Of a DNA stretch of 64,000 nt, positions 8,112 through 18,500 are shown piece after piece; position 1 is the stretch's first letter; each line of letters opens with the position of its first letter. A model generated the notes under the pieces. The model had not been told where the DNA came from, ran no database searches, and worked only from the letters and a program-made list of their open reading frames with translations. The position numbers and the translations under genes were made by a program. The DNA is from JBAZTO01 sp041661865 (GTDB lineage: Bacteria; Planctomycetota; Phycisphaerae; SM23-33), in assembly GCA_041661865.1 (NCBI GenBank), contig JBAZTO010000009.1:1-64000 (forward strand), given 5' to 3'.

Positions 8112-8465
8112 CTACCTGTTTGTGCATCTCACCTTTTTGATCGCGCATATGCCCACCTGGACAATTATGGCAATCGCACTCCCTATCATCGCGGAAGTAA
8201 GCGCGAAGGCAACAAGAACAGCAACCCCATTATGCTTCTGTATCACACCAAGTCGATCAAGACACTGGACGCCATAGGCACAGGGCGAATTTAGTATCGA
8301 GACGACCGACGCGATTCTTGGCCCAACGCTCGTTTCTTGCAGAACCAAGACAATTATTACAAGCACCAGTTCAATCGCAACTCCAACGCACCCTCCCACG
8401 ACACCCGCCCGCACGAATTGCCGAACCTTTGTGCGGCGTTGATTTGTAATGTTCTCACCACCCAT
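8112..8465 (-). CDS. Small hypothetical two-helix membrane protein
   Basis: The 117-residue product has two hydrophobic segments. One is VVGGCVGVAIELVLVIIVLVL (about residues 22-42). The other is a C-terminal stretch running from GVAVLVAFALT to VGICAI. It ends in a basic KKVRCTNR tail. A textbook GGAGG lies six bases before the ATG at 8465, which supports a real gene. The DNA is noticeably less G+C-rich than its neighbours. I do not recognise the family; the call rests on the ribosome site and the membrane pattern. Confidence 0.5.
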   Translation of the reverse strand: MGGENITNQRRTKVRQFVRAGVVGGCVGVAIELVLVIIVLVLQETSVGPRIASVVSILNSPCAYGVQCLDRLGVIQKHNGVAVLVAFALTSAMIGSAIAIIVQVGICAIKKVRCTNR

Positions 8466-8532
8466 CAATAGCCTCCATCCAGGGCGGGGCTGCTACCCCC
8501 GCAACAAGTCTCGAAATCAGCGAAAACTCATA

Positions 8533-8633
8533 CAGATGAACGTAGATGAAGAATCTGCAAGCAGTAATCCCATCAGTTGTGTTTTTGTTTTCCTGCTATT
8601 TGCGTATCTGTGTTTATCTGCGTTTATCCCCGC

Positions 8634-8640
<7 letters not shown>
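8533..8640. repeat. A+T-richer repeat ending CATCTGCGTTTATCCCCGC-like (family F)
   Basis: The stretch contains CAGATGAACGTAGATGAAGA and ends with TCTGCGTTTATCCCCGCTCA (near 8618-8637). The same words recur in inverted arrangement at 25312-25392. It lies between the small membrane protein and galK and shows no coding character. Confidence 0.55.
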
Positions 8641-9797
<1,157 letters not shown>

Positions 9798-10088
9798 CGC
9801 GGCAAGCTAACCGCCGGGCAATCGGCAGTCAAGCCGTCTCGCGGCAGCCGCCCATGACCAAATCGAACGCTTGCCCATGCCACCGGCCGCACCGACAGGC
9901 AATTAACTAGCCGCGAGCGCGAAGCGAGCGGGGTATTCGTCCAAACTGAAATACTCCGCCGGTGCCACAGCAGAGCGTGCGTGCCTGCATGGCAGGGGGA
10001 TGGTTGAGATCATTGGGACAAATATCCCCCGGCGATGCCGGGGGCTTTCTCCCGGAGGCCTAGCCGCTGCCGGGAATTGTTCTCAAAA

Positions 10089-10104
10089 TGTTCCACGTGG
10101 AACA
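10089..10104. promoter_or_regulatory. parS-like chromosome partition site
   Basis: TGTTCCACGTGGAACA is a perfect 16-base palindrome. It matches the ParB-binding parS consensus (TGTTNCACGTGAAACA and close variants such as the Pseudomonas sites). parS usually clusters near the replication origin and loads ParB and SMC. The parAB genes are not in the window, but gyrB, dnaB and ssb lie within 30 kb. This is a sequence match only. Confidence 0.75.
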
Positions 10105-10259
10105 ATCAACATTTGTGCGCCAATATTGCTTGCCCTGGCCGGAGGGAAAAAAGGGAAATTTCCCGCGTTTTCATTGCGGGCGAGGGCAATCGCCCCTCTT
10201 TAGCGCGCAAAGCCCGGCGCGCGTCCCTCATTTTTCGCGTCGCGATTGTTGCGCAGCCG

Positions 10260-10740
10260 GTAGGGCGTGCAACTTGTTGCACGCGGAATCGTTCTACTCC
10301 CTCGTGGTCGCAAACGCCGCGACCACGCCACCCGCCGCCGGACCGACACTCGCCGGTGGCTGGTTGCACGCGGACTCGCCCACTGGCGCAGACGCGCGGC
10401 GGAGTTCCTACTCCGCCGCGAGGATGGACGAGCGAACAGGAGGTGGGGTAGGAACCCCACCTCCCTGATAGGTAGTCCCGAAGGGACGTGGGAACGTTAG
10501 CCGGGGGCGTAAGCCCCCGGAAGCGGACGCTATTGGCGACAAGCCCCGAAGGGGCGCAGGAATGATACAAACGATGGCGATTCCGACGCCCCTTCGGGGC
10601 TTTGCTCGTTAGCGATCTGTTCCGGGGGTTCCGCGGCCAACAACCGCCGCTCCACCCCCGGCTATCGTTCCGTCGGCCCTTCGGGCCTGAACAGCCGGTA
10701 GGTCCGCGTGCAACTCGTTGCACGCGGAACCACCCTCAAC
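10260..10740. repeat. Palindromic repeat cluster (family A, copy 2, with other hairpins)
   Basis: It starts with the GTAGGGCGTGCAACTTGTTG unit (10260 onward), then GGCGGAGTTCCTACTCCGCC and the variant GGTGGGGTAGGAACCCCACC. Next come CCGGGGGCGTAAGCCCCCGG and CCCCGAAGGGG hairpins, and a last CGTGCAACTCGTTGCACG at about 10708-10725. The GGTGGGGT/ACCCCACC variant differs from GGTGGAGT/ACTCCACC by paired changes that keep the stem. Confidence 0.8.
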
Positions 10741-10782
10741 GGTCAATGTGGTTGCACACACCGGCAAGCACGGTGCCCGTCG

Positions 10783-12333
10783 CTATCGTGCGTACTCGAC
10801 GCAGCGGACTTCGCGGACGAGCGTGACCTTGACCTCGCCGGGGTACTCCATCTCTTCCTCGACGCGCCGCGCGATGTCGTGGGCGATCTTGGCTGAGAGG
10901 CGGTCGTCGACGTTCTCGGCGTCGACGATGACGCGGACTTCGCGTCCGGCCTGGATGGCGTAAGCCTGCTTGACGCCCTCGAAGCTGGTGGCGATTTCCT
11001 CGAGCTTCTGGAGGCGCTGGATGTAGCGGTCGAGGCTCTCGCGGCGTGCCCCGGGGCGCGAGGCGCTGACGGCGTCGGCGGCGGCCACGATGGGGGTGTA
11101 AAGGCTCTTGGCCTCGATGTCGCCGTGGTGGGCCCCGACGGCGTTGATGACCTCTTCCCGCTCGCCGTACCGCTTGCACAGGTCGGCGCCGATCTGCGGG
11201 TGGCCGCCCTCGACCTCGTGGTCGACGGCCTTGCCGATGTCATGGAGCAGCCCGGCCCGCCGGGCCGTCTGCCCGTTAAGCCCAAGCTGTTCGGCGATGA
11301 TCTGCGAGAGGTAGGCCACCTCCATGCTGTGCTTGAGCACGTTCTGGCCGTAGCTGGTGCGGAAGTGCAGCCGACCCAGCAGCTCCGAGAGCTTGCTGTG
11401 CAGGCCACGAATGTTGGCCTCGATGCAGGCCTGCTTGCCGTACTCGGTGATCTGCTTGGCGACCTCTTTCTCGGCGCTGGCGACGATCTCCTCGATGCGC
11501 GTGGGGTGAATGCGGCCGTCCTGGATCAGCCTCTCCAGCGAGCGGCGGGCGATTTCGCGGCGGACCGGGTCAAAGCCCGAAACCACCACCACGCCGGGCG
11601 TATCGTCCACGATGACGTCCACGCCGGTGGCCTTCTCGAACGCGCGGATGTTCCGCCCCTCGCGCCCAATGACGCGGCCTTTCATGTCGTCCGACGGGAT
11701 GTCCACCGTGGAAACGGTCGAATCGCAGGTGTGCTCGGCGGCATAACGCTGGATGGCGGAGATAACGACCTCGCGGGCCTGGGCCTCGGCTGTCTCGCGG
11801 GCCTCCTCCATCTTCCGCTCGATGAGCTTGGCTGACTCGACCTCCATGTCCTTCTCGATCTTGTCCAGCAGGATCGCCCGGGCCTCGTCCATCGACAGGT
11901 TGGCCACCTTCAGCAGTTGGGTCTTCTGCTGGGCGATCAAGTCGTTGTACTGCCGATCCTTGGCGACCAGGCCCTTTTCGCGCTCGGACAGGGCCTTCTC
12001 GGCCGTATCGAGCAGCCGCTCCTTGGTGTTGATGGTATCGAGCTTCTGGTCGAGCATGTCCTCGCGCTTGGCGACGCGTTTTTCTTCGGCGCGAAGCTCG
12101 GTTCGGGTATTCTCGGTGTCGGAGTCGAACTTTTCGCGCCGACGTATAACCTCAGCATTAGCTTCGGCTTCGGCCTGGGCCAGTATTTTCTGGGCCTGGG
12201 CCTCGGCTGCGGCGCGGATGGCCTGCATTTCCTTCTCGGACGCCGCTCGCCGGCTGCGGTTAAGCAGCCAGAATACCCAGGCGACGATCAACACGGCCAG
12301 AATCGACCCGGCGAACGCGACGGCAATCCACAT
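10783..12333 (-). CDS. rny: Ribonuclease Y
   Basis: RNase Y is a membrane-anchored endoribonuclease that initiates mRNA decay. The 516-residue product starts with a membrane helix (residues 1-23) and then a long charged coiled coil. A KH domain follows (MKGRVIGREGRNIRAFEKAT). The HD domain carries HSMEVAYLS, AGLLHDIGKAVDHE and a downstream HHGDIE. The frame stays open upstream to 12492, but the residues there do not resemble the family; the ATG at 12333 begins directly with the membrane anchor. It is transcribed toward the repeat spacer as a single gene. Confidence 0.94.
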   Translation of the reverse strand: MWIAVAFAGSILAVLIVAWVFWLLNRSRRAASEKEMQAIRAAAEAQAQKILAQAEAEANAEVIRRREKFDSDTENTRTELRAEEKRVAKREDMLDQKLDTINTKERLLDTAEKALSEREKGLVAKDRQYNDLIAQQKTQLLKVANLSMDEARAILLDKIEKDMEVESAKLIERKMEEARETAEAQAREVVISAIQRYAAEHTCDSTVSTVDIPSDDMKGRVIGREGRNIRAFEKATGVDVIVDDTPGVVVVSGFDPVRREIARRSLERLIQDGRIHPTRIEEIVASAEKEVAKQITEYGKQACIEANIRGLHSKLSELLGRLHFRTSYGQNVLKHSMEVAYLSQIIAEQLGLNGQTARRAGLLHDIGKAVDHEVEGGHPQIGADLCKRYGEREEVINAVGAHHGDIEAKSLYTPIVAAADAVSASRPGARRESLDRYIQRLQKLEEIATSFEGVKQAYAIQAGREVRVIVDAENVDDRLSAKIAHDIARRVEEEMEYPGEVKVTLVREVRCVEYAR

Positions 12334-13067
12334 TCCGGGATTCTCTGGGCTAACATGGGTGGCAAGACCATAATGGCACACTCCTATCAAAGGGCAGCGA
12401 CAAGATCGCGGGAGAGTGCACGAGGCAAGCAGGCAAGCAGCCGGGGGCGTGCGGAACTCAAGATGCCCGCACGGGCTCTGAGGGTCGGCCATTCACGATC
12501 AAGCCACAGCGAGGTTCCCCCCGGCGACCACGCGGGTGGCCCGGAGGGTCAATAGCCCATAACAGGCTGTTTCCTCGATAGTTATGAGATCCACCTCAAC
12601 GGCACGCAGACCCACCGGACTCTGCCCGGTTGGGCACAGCCCAAGCCGTTGGAACATCTGGAACGTCACACTTCGCTGGCTCATGTGAATATATGACCCA
12701 AAGGGGCCTCGCCCGTCCCAAAGGAGGGCGAATAATCAGCGGTCGTCGCTACGGCGTCCTTTTTTGAAGTTTTGTTCCCGGTCAAAAACCCCGGGCGACG
12801 CCGCAACACGCAAGCCGCCGGCCCAAACTCATCGCTCGGCGGCTGAACGCTGGCTGCTGGACGGCCTGCTTGTTAATCACCCGCGGCCGTCGTTACCAAT
12901 ATCCCTGAAGGCATCGGCCTTGTTGTTACAAGGCCAATACTATCATCTTATTGGATATTAACTTCCCGACGAAAGTCGGTCAAGTGGAATAAGAGACAAT
13001 TGTGTTTCCGCGTACAATGTTATACATAAGATACAGGACGCCGTCGCCCGTGACGGTATGAACGATT
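12334..13067. other. Divergent region between rny and maf; possible structured rny leader
   Basis: No gene is supported. On the rny side the minus strand can form a closed structure: CGAGG 12573-12577 with CCTCG 12510-12514, enclosing CCGG/CCGG with CCAC/GTGG (12521-12544) and AGCC/GGCT (12554-12568). A competing CATAAC/GTTATG pairing (12558-12586) is also possible. This could be a folded 5' leader of rny mRNA. The maf side is A+T-richer (about 12950-13060) and holds TACAAT and TATACA words that may be its -10. Confidence 0.35.
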
Positions 13068-13649
13068 ATGGAAAAAGCATTTCATCTTATTCTGGCCTCT
13101 GCCTCCCCGCGACGGCGACAATTGCTGGCCGCGGCCGGTGTTCCTTTTGAGGTCATCGTTCCCAATATCCCCGAGCCCGACGACGTGATGAACCACCTCC
13201 CTCCCGGCCAGCAGGCGGAGAGCCTGGCCTACTTCAAGGCCCGCGAGGTCTGGGACCAGCATCCCACCCGGTGGGTGCTGGGGGCCGACACCATCGTCGC
13301 GCTGGGCAACCAGGTGCTGGGCAAGCCGAGAGATGAAGCCCACGCCCGGCAGATGCTCTCGTTGCTGTCGGGCAGTCGCCACGCGGTCATCACCGGCGTG
13401 ACGCTGCTGGGGCCCCTCGGGCGGCGTCTGATCGCTTCCGACGTCACCTACATCACCATGAAGAAGATGAGCCCGGCCGACATCGACGCCTACATCGCCT
13501 CGCGCGAGTGGGTGGGCAAGGCCGGCGCTTACGCCATCCAGGAAACCGCCGACCGCTACATCGAGAAGGTCGATGGCAGCTTCACCAACGTCGTGGGCCT
13601 GCCGATGGAACTTCTGATGCGGATGATCGACGAGGTTCGCCAGTCATGA
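13068..13649 (+). CDS. maf: Maf-like nucleoside triphosphate pyrophosphatase
   Basis: Maf proteins hydrolyse non-canonical or pyrimidine nucleoside triphosphates to monophosphates, as housekeeping or to slow division. This 193-residue example has the N-terminal LILASASPRRRQLL, the catalytic VLGADTIVAL and the C-terminal AYAIQETADRYIEKVDGSFTNVVGLP. The QETADRYI segment is closest to the YhdE-type dTTP/UTPase subgroup; the exact substrate is inferred. Its stop codon overlaps the start of the next gene (ATGA), so the two are translationally coupled. Confidence 0.93.
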   Translation: MEKAFHLILASASPRRRQLLAAAGVPFEVIVPNIPEPDDVMNHLPPGQQAESLAYFKAREVWDQHPTRWVLGADTIVALGNQVLGKPRDEAHARQMLSLLSGSRHAVITGVTLLGPLGRRLIASDVTYITMKKMSPADIDAYIASREWVGKAGAYAIQETADRYIEKVDGSFTNVVGLPMELLMRMIDEVRQS

Positions 13650-14146
13650 CGGCCTGGCGGCGGGGTGTTGCGCCGATGGCGCTGGCCATGACCTTCCTGG
13701 CCGCGGCGAGTGGAACCCTGGCCGGCTGCCATGAGGCCCGCTCGGTTTCCCCCGACCGCATTTCAGCCGTTTCCATCAACGGCCACACCTGGAAGGTGGA
13801 ACTGGCCCTGACCGCCGAGCAGCAGTACCGCGGGCTTTCGGGGCGGCACTCGCTGGCGCCCGACGCGGGCATGCTCTTTGTCTTCCCCGAGCCCATCGTG
13901 GCCGACTTCTGCATGCGCGACTGCCACATCCCGCTGGACGTGGCCTTCATCGATGGCGCCTCGCGCGTGGTGCGAACCTGCACCATGCAGGTTGAGGGCG
14001 ACCGGGTTGGCAGAATCGCCTACAGCTCCGGCAAACCCGTCAAGTACGTCCTGGAGACCGCCGCCGGTTCCTTGGGCCAAGCCGGCGTTAAACCCGGTGA
14101 CGTGGTGATGTTGCTGACGGAGGCGCCGGAAAAAAGGCGGCCGTAG
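13646..14146 (+). CDS. DUF192 family lipoprotein
   Basis: The 166-residue product begins with a signal peptide ending in the lipobox LAGC (Cys at about residue 28), predicting a lipid-anchored envelope protein. The mature part is a DUF192 domain: WKVELALTAEQQYRGLSGR, GMLFVFPEP, FCMRDCHIPLDVAFID and a C-terminal YVLETAAG. The family's function is unknown. The start ATG at 13646 overlaps the stop of maf, so the genes form a two-gene operon. The link between the two functions is not evident. Confidence 0.87.
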   Translation: MTAWRRGVAPMALAMTFLAAASGTLAGCHEARSVSPDRISAVSINGHTWKVELALTAEQQYRGLSGRHSLAPDAGMLFVFPEPIVADFCMRDCHIPLDVAFIDGASRVVRTCTMQVEGDRVGRIAYSSGKPVKYVLETAAGSLGQAGVKPGDVVMLLTEAPEKRRP

Positions 14147-14249
14147 GCCCGGCGACGGCGCCACAGACCCCTGCCCGCCGGGTGTTTCGCTCCGCATTCT
14201 TCCTTACCCGCTTCCTAAATATCCTTCCCTCCGGTGTCGATGACCCTAT

Positions 14250-14344
14250 AGGGACTGAGAAACTATCTCCGAACGTAGCATGGGCATCTTGCCCATGAGT
14301 CTCACGGGCGTCCCGCCCGTGCCACGGGGTTTGAGATAGTGACT
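14250..14344. repeat. Palindromic element with terminal inverted repeats (family B, copy 1)
   Basis: The outer ends read AGGGACTGAGAAACTATCTC and, inverted, GAGATAGTGACT. Inside are two hairpins, CATGGGCATCTTGCCCATG and CACGGGCGTCCCGCCCGTG. Relatives occur at 23522-23662, 26616-26657 (one end only) and 28096-28181. The whole unit could fold as one nested cruciform, or be a very small non-autonomous mobile element. Confidence 0.75.
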
Positions 14345-14358
14345 AACCACGGTTCAAT

Positions 14359-15579
14359 TTGAACGAGCCGAACAAGAACATGGACATCGAGACCGCTCTA
14401 ACGACTCGGCTGAAGGTCCTGTTTCTGGGCGAGGGGCCCCCCGCGGCCAACGTGTTGGCGGCGGTGGGCAGTCGCTGGGAGCTGGTTCCCGCGCGCCCGG
14501 ATCGGCCGCTGTGCCCGCAGCTTAGCCACGCGGGCCTGGCCATCATCTGCCCAGGCCCGTGGGCCAACGATCCGCACCGGCTTTGCGGCATCCTGGAGGA
14601 GTTGGATCGCTCCTCGGCCATCGCCCTGCTGCTCATGCCCGCCGACGCGCACCTGGGGCTGTCGGTCCTGGCCAAGCGGCGGGGGCAGTTTATCTGTGTC
14701 AGCCGCGACGCCTCGGTGGCGGAGTTGTCGGCCAAGCTGTCGGCCGCCACGGCGCTCCAGCCGGCCATCAGCAGCCTCCAGGGCGAGATCCTGGCCGCCC
14801 GCAAGGTCGAGGGCGAAGGCGTCAGCGCGTTCGAGGAACTCGACGAGGAGCTTCGCCTGGCCGCCCGGCTCCAGCGGGACTTTCTGCCCCGCCGCCTGCC
14901 CGACGGGGACGGCCTGCAATTCGCCGCCCTGTTTCGTCCCGTCGGCTGGGTCAGCGGCGACATCTACGACGTCCAGCGGCTCGACGAGACGCACGTCGGT
15001 TTCTACATCGCCGACGCCGTCGGCCACGGGCTCTCGGCCGCCCTGCTGACGATGTTCATCAAGAAGGCGATGCTGACCAAGCGGATCATCGGCAACAGTT
15101 ACCAGATCGTCTCGCCGCATACGGCCCTGACCGAGCTGAACATCGACATCTGCGAGCAGAACCTCTCTGCCAGCCAATTCTGCACCGCCGCCTACTGCGT
15201 TCTGGACCGGGCCACCCTGAAGCTCCAGTACGCCCGGGCCGGCCATCCCGAGCCGGTCATCCTCCGGGCCGACGGAACGGTGGTAACCCTGGCCGCGCGC
15301 GGCAGCCTGCTGGGCGTTTTCCCCAACGAGGAATACGAGCCTGGCGCCATACAGCTTTTGAGCGGTGATCGCGTGATCCTCTACACCGACGGCCTGGAGG
15401 CGCTGCTGGCTGCCCCCGGCGACCGACGCGGGCCTGACGTGCCGCAAATCCTCAGCCAGTGGGCCCAGCTCCCCCGCGGCGAAATGCTCTTCCACATCAA
15501 CGAACTGGTGGATTCAACCTCAAACTCCGCCCAGCAGGACGACGTGACCGTGCTGGTGATGGACGTGCAGAGAGACTGA
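14359..15579 (+). CDS. RsbU/SpoIIE-type PP2C serine phosphatase
   Basis: The C-terminal half of this 406-residue protein is a PP2C-like phosphatase of the SpoIIE/RsbU class. It has LQRDFLPRRLP, GWVSGDIYDV (first metal Asp), IADAVGHGLSAALLTMF, ILYTDGLEA and the final QQDDVTVLVMD. Such enzymes usually dephosphorylate an anti-sigma-factor antagonist. The N-terminal 150 residues look like a degenerate receiver-type domain (KVLFLGEG, then alternating strands), not recognised further. The start may be TTG 14359 or ATG 14380; neither has a strong ribosome site. No sigma-factor or antagonist genes are adjacent. Confidence 0.85.
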   Translation: MNEPNKNMDIETALTTRLKVLFLGEGPPAANVLAAVGSRWELVPARPDRPLCPQLSHAGLAIICPGPWANDPHRLCGILEELDRSSAIALLLMPADAHLGLSVLAKRRGQFICVSRDASVAELSAKLSAATALQPAISSLQGEILAARKVEGEGVSAFEELDEELRLAARLQRDFLPRRLPDGDGLQFAALFRPVGWVSGDIYDVQRLDETHVGFYIADAVGHGLSAALLTMFIKKAMLTKRIIGNSYQIVSPHTALTELNIDICEQNLSASQFCTAAYCVLDRATLKLQYARAGHPEPVILRADGTVVTLAARGSLLGVFPNEEYEPGAIQLLSGDRVILYTDGLEALLAAPGDRRGPDVPQILSQWAQLPRGEMLFHINELVDSTSNSAQQDDVTVLVMDVQRD

Positions 15580-15588
15580 AAGGCTCCG

Positions 15589-18500
15589 TCACTTCCGCCT
15601 TCTCAGCATCGTCACGCCGGCCAGGGCAAGCAGCGACAGGCTCGCCGGTTCGGGAACTGGCGTGAACCCATCCGGCAGCGACGATCCGTCGGACTCATCG
15701 GGCGGGGAGGCCAACAGGGATTCAACCGAGCCTACGGCCAGGCTGAACGTGATGGTGCCGCTGGTGTAGAGCGAGTTGGCGTCGTAGGTCAGCCCGGCGA
15801 TCTCGTTGAGGATGTCGAACGTACCAATCGGCGTTGCCGACCAGTTGAACAGTTGGAATGTCAGGCCGTCCAGCGCGTTGGCGTCCGCGCCGGAGAAATC
15901 CAGCGCCAGCGTGCCATCCAACGAAGCTACCAGATTCGGGTCGAACGAGATCGTCGATCCCCACGTCTCATCGGCAAAGACCAACCGAAGCGTCGCATTG
16001 GCGTCCATGGTCATGGCCGTGTTGACCGTGATGGCCGTGGCGTGGTCGCGAATCACCAGTTCCTCGCCGGCAGCAAGATTCAGGCCGTTGATCGTGCCGT
16101 TGGCCAGGATGGTATTGGCCGTCGAGGCTGCGCCGCTCACATCGGCCCCGGTGGAACCTCGCAGGTCAGAGCGGTCCAGCGTGGCACTGCCGAAGTTGGC
16201 GCCGGTCAGCGTGGCGCCGGCAAGGTTCGCCCCGATCAGACGGGCGCTGGTCAGATTCGCCGCCGCGAGGTTGGCGTCGGTCAACGTGCTGGCGTTGAAC
16301 GTGGCGACGGAGAGATTCTTGCCCGAGAAGTCCCAGGCCGCCATGTTGTTCTGGGAAAGGCCAACGCCCACCAGTGTCCCGTCGGTATAGCTGGCGGTGG
16401 AGTAAAGCTGTTCCTTGGTGAAACCGGTCGATGTCGTGTTGCCGAAGTTCGCCCCGGCGATCACGGCCGAGGCGAGGTTGGCGTCGGTCAGCGTCGCATG
16501 GGAGATATTGACGCCGGTCAGATCGGCGCCGGCCAGGTTGGCTTGGGTCAGGTTCGCATCGCTAAGGTTGGCCCCGGTCAGCGTGCTGGCGCTGAATGTG
16601 GCGTTGGAGAGATCCTTGCCCGAGAAGTTCCAGACTGCCATGTTGTTCTGGGACAGGCCGACCCCCGCCAGCGTCCCGCCGGTATAGCTGGCGGTGGAGT
16701 AGAGCTGTTCCTTGGTAAAACCGGTCGAGGTCGTGTTGCTGAAGTTCGCCCCGGCGATCACGGCCGCCGCGAGGTTGGCGTCGGTTAGCATCGCATGGAG
16801 GACGTTGGCGTTGGTCAGATTGGCCCCGCTCAGGTTGGCCTGGCTGAAGTTGGCGTCAGTCAACGTGCTGGCGACAAAGCTGCCGCCCGAGAGGTTCTTG
16901 CCCGCGAAATCCCATTCGGTCAGCCTGTTGTGCGAGAGATCGACGCCGGTCAGCGTTCCCCCGGCGTAGCTGGCGGTGGAGTAAAGCTGTTCCTTGGTGA
17001 AGTTCTTGGCCGTCGTGTTGTCGAAGTTCGCGCCGGTGATCACGGCGCCGGCGAAGTTGGCGTCTTCCAGCCTCGTACGGGCAAAGCTGGCGTCCGTCAG
17101 GTTCTGGCTCGCGAAGTTCCAGCCAAACATGTTGCTATCGGAGAAGTTCGTGCCCGTCAGCGTTCCGCCGGTGTAGCTGGCGGTGGAGTAAAGCTGTTCC
17201 TTGGTAAAGCCCTTGGCCGTCGCGCCGCTGAAGTTCCCGCCGGCGATCATGGCCGAGGCGAAATTGGCATCGGTCAGGGTGGCCTGGGAGAAGTTGGCGT
17301 CGGTCAAGTCCTGATTCGCGAAGCTCCAGCCGGCCAGGTTGTTTTCGGCAAAGTTCGTGCCGGCCAGGGCCCCGCTGTTGTAACTGGCGGTGGAGTAGAG
17401 TTGTTCCTTGGTGAAACCGGTCGAGGTCGTGCCTTGCAGATTAGCGCCTGTGATGACGGCCGCGGCGAGGTTGGCGTCGGTCAGCGTCGCCCCGGAGAGA
17501 TTGGCGTCGGCCAGGTTGGCCTGGGCCAGGTTTGTCTCGGCCATCTGGGCCCCGGCCAGGTTCGAGCCGGCCAGGTTGGCGTCCTTCAGCGGGGTGTCGA
17601 TGAAGCTGGCGTAGTTGAGATCCTTGCCGGCCAGGTTCCAGCCGGTCATGTCCTGGCCGATCATGGTGATGCGGGCCAGCGAGCCGCCGGTGTAGCTGGC
17701 GGTGGAGTAGAACTGCGCGCTGGTCAGGGCATTGAATCTTCCGGTGTAAAACCGGGCCCCGTCGATGGTGGCGTTGGCCAGGTTGGCGTCCTTGAGCGAG
17801 AGTTGGTAGAAGCTGGCATTGCTCAGGTTCGCATCGACCAGCGAGGCGCCGCTGAGCGAGCCGTGGTCGAAGTTGGCGCCGTTCAGGTCGGCCCCGCGGA
17901 GGTTCGCGTCCGTCAGCGCGACGTGATCGAAAGTGACGGCACTGAGGTTCGCCTCGGCCAGGTTGGCCCCGGCCAGCGAGGTATTGGAGAACCGCGAGCC
18001 GCCAGAGAGGTCCGAACCGCTCAGGTCAACGTTCTGTAGCGAGGAATTACTGATCTGCACACCGTGGAGAATCGCCCTGGAAATATCGGCGCCGCCGAAG
18101 ACGACGTGGTCGAAGCTGGCCGAGGTGAAGTCGGCCTGGCTGAGGTCGGCGCCCTTGAAGGTGACGTTCAGCAGGTTTGCGTCGGTAAATATGGCCTGGT
18201 GAAGATCGGCGTTGTTCAACGAGGCGTAGGATAGGCTGGCGCCGCTCAAGTCCGCCAGGGCCATGTTGGCATCTCTGAGCGAGGTGTAGGACAAGGTGGC
18301 ACTGCTCAAGTCCGCCAGCGAAAGGTTGGCGCCCGTCAGGGTCGTGTGGTCGAAGCTGGCGCCATCCAGAGTCGCCGTGCCGAGGTTGGCCCCTTCCAGC
18401 ATGGCGTGGTCGAAGGTCGCGCCGCTCAGCGCCTTGCCCGACAGATCCCAGCCGGCCATGTTGCAGTAGCTGAAGTTCGTTCCGCTGAGTTCATTGGTCT

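Larger units (their letters stand above)
9798..10782. other. Large repeat-filled spacer between galK and rny
   Basis: No gene is supported in these 985 bases. It contains a family E unit (9908-9934), a strong CCCCCGG/CCGGGGG hairpin near 10027-10047, and the parS-like site. Family A hairpins lie at 10260-10470, GTTAGCCGGGGGCGTAAGCC-type and CCCCGAAGGGG units at about 10482-10640, and another family A hairpin at 10700-10740. ORFs in this interval change frame with the repeats and look fortuitous. Confidence 0.8.

Noticed and set aside
10027..10047. Rho-independent terminator of rny
   Set aside because: The CCCCCGG/CCGGGGG hairpin is strong but lies about 740 bases past the rny stop and is part of a repeat-rich spacer, with a poor T-run.
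10260..10740. CRISPR array
   Set aside because: Repeats are short palindromes of several kinds with irregular spacing, not identical direct repeats with equal spacers, and no cas genes are near.
12499..12684. 61-codon minus-strand ORF upstream of rny
   Set aside because: No ribosome site, no coding character, and it overlaps the possible structured leader.
16795..18039. 414-codon plus-strand frame over the pentapeptide gene
   Set aside because: The apparent repeats are only the antisense image of the pentapeptide repeats.
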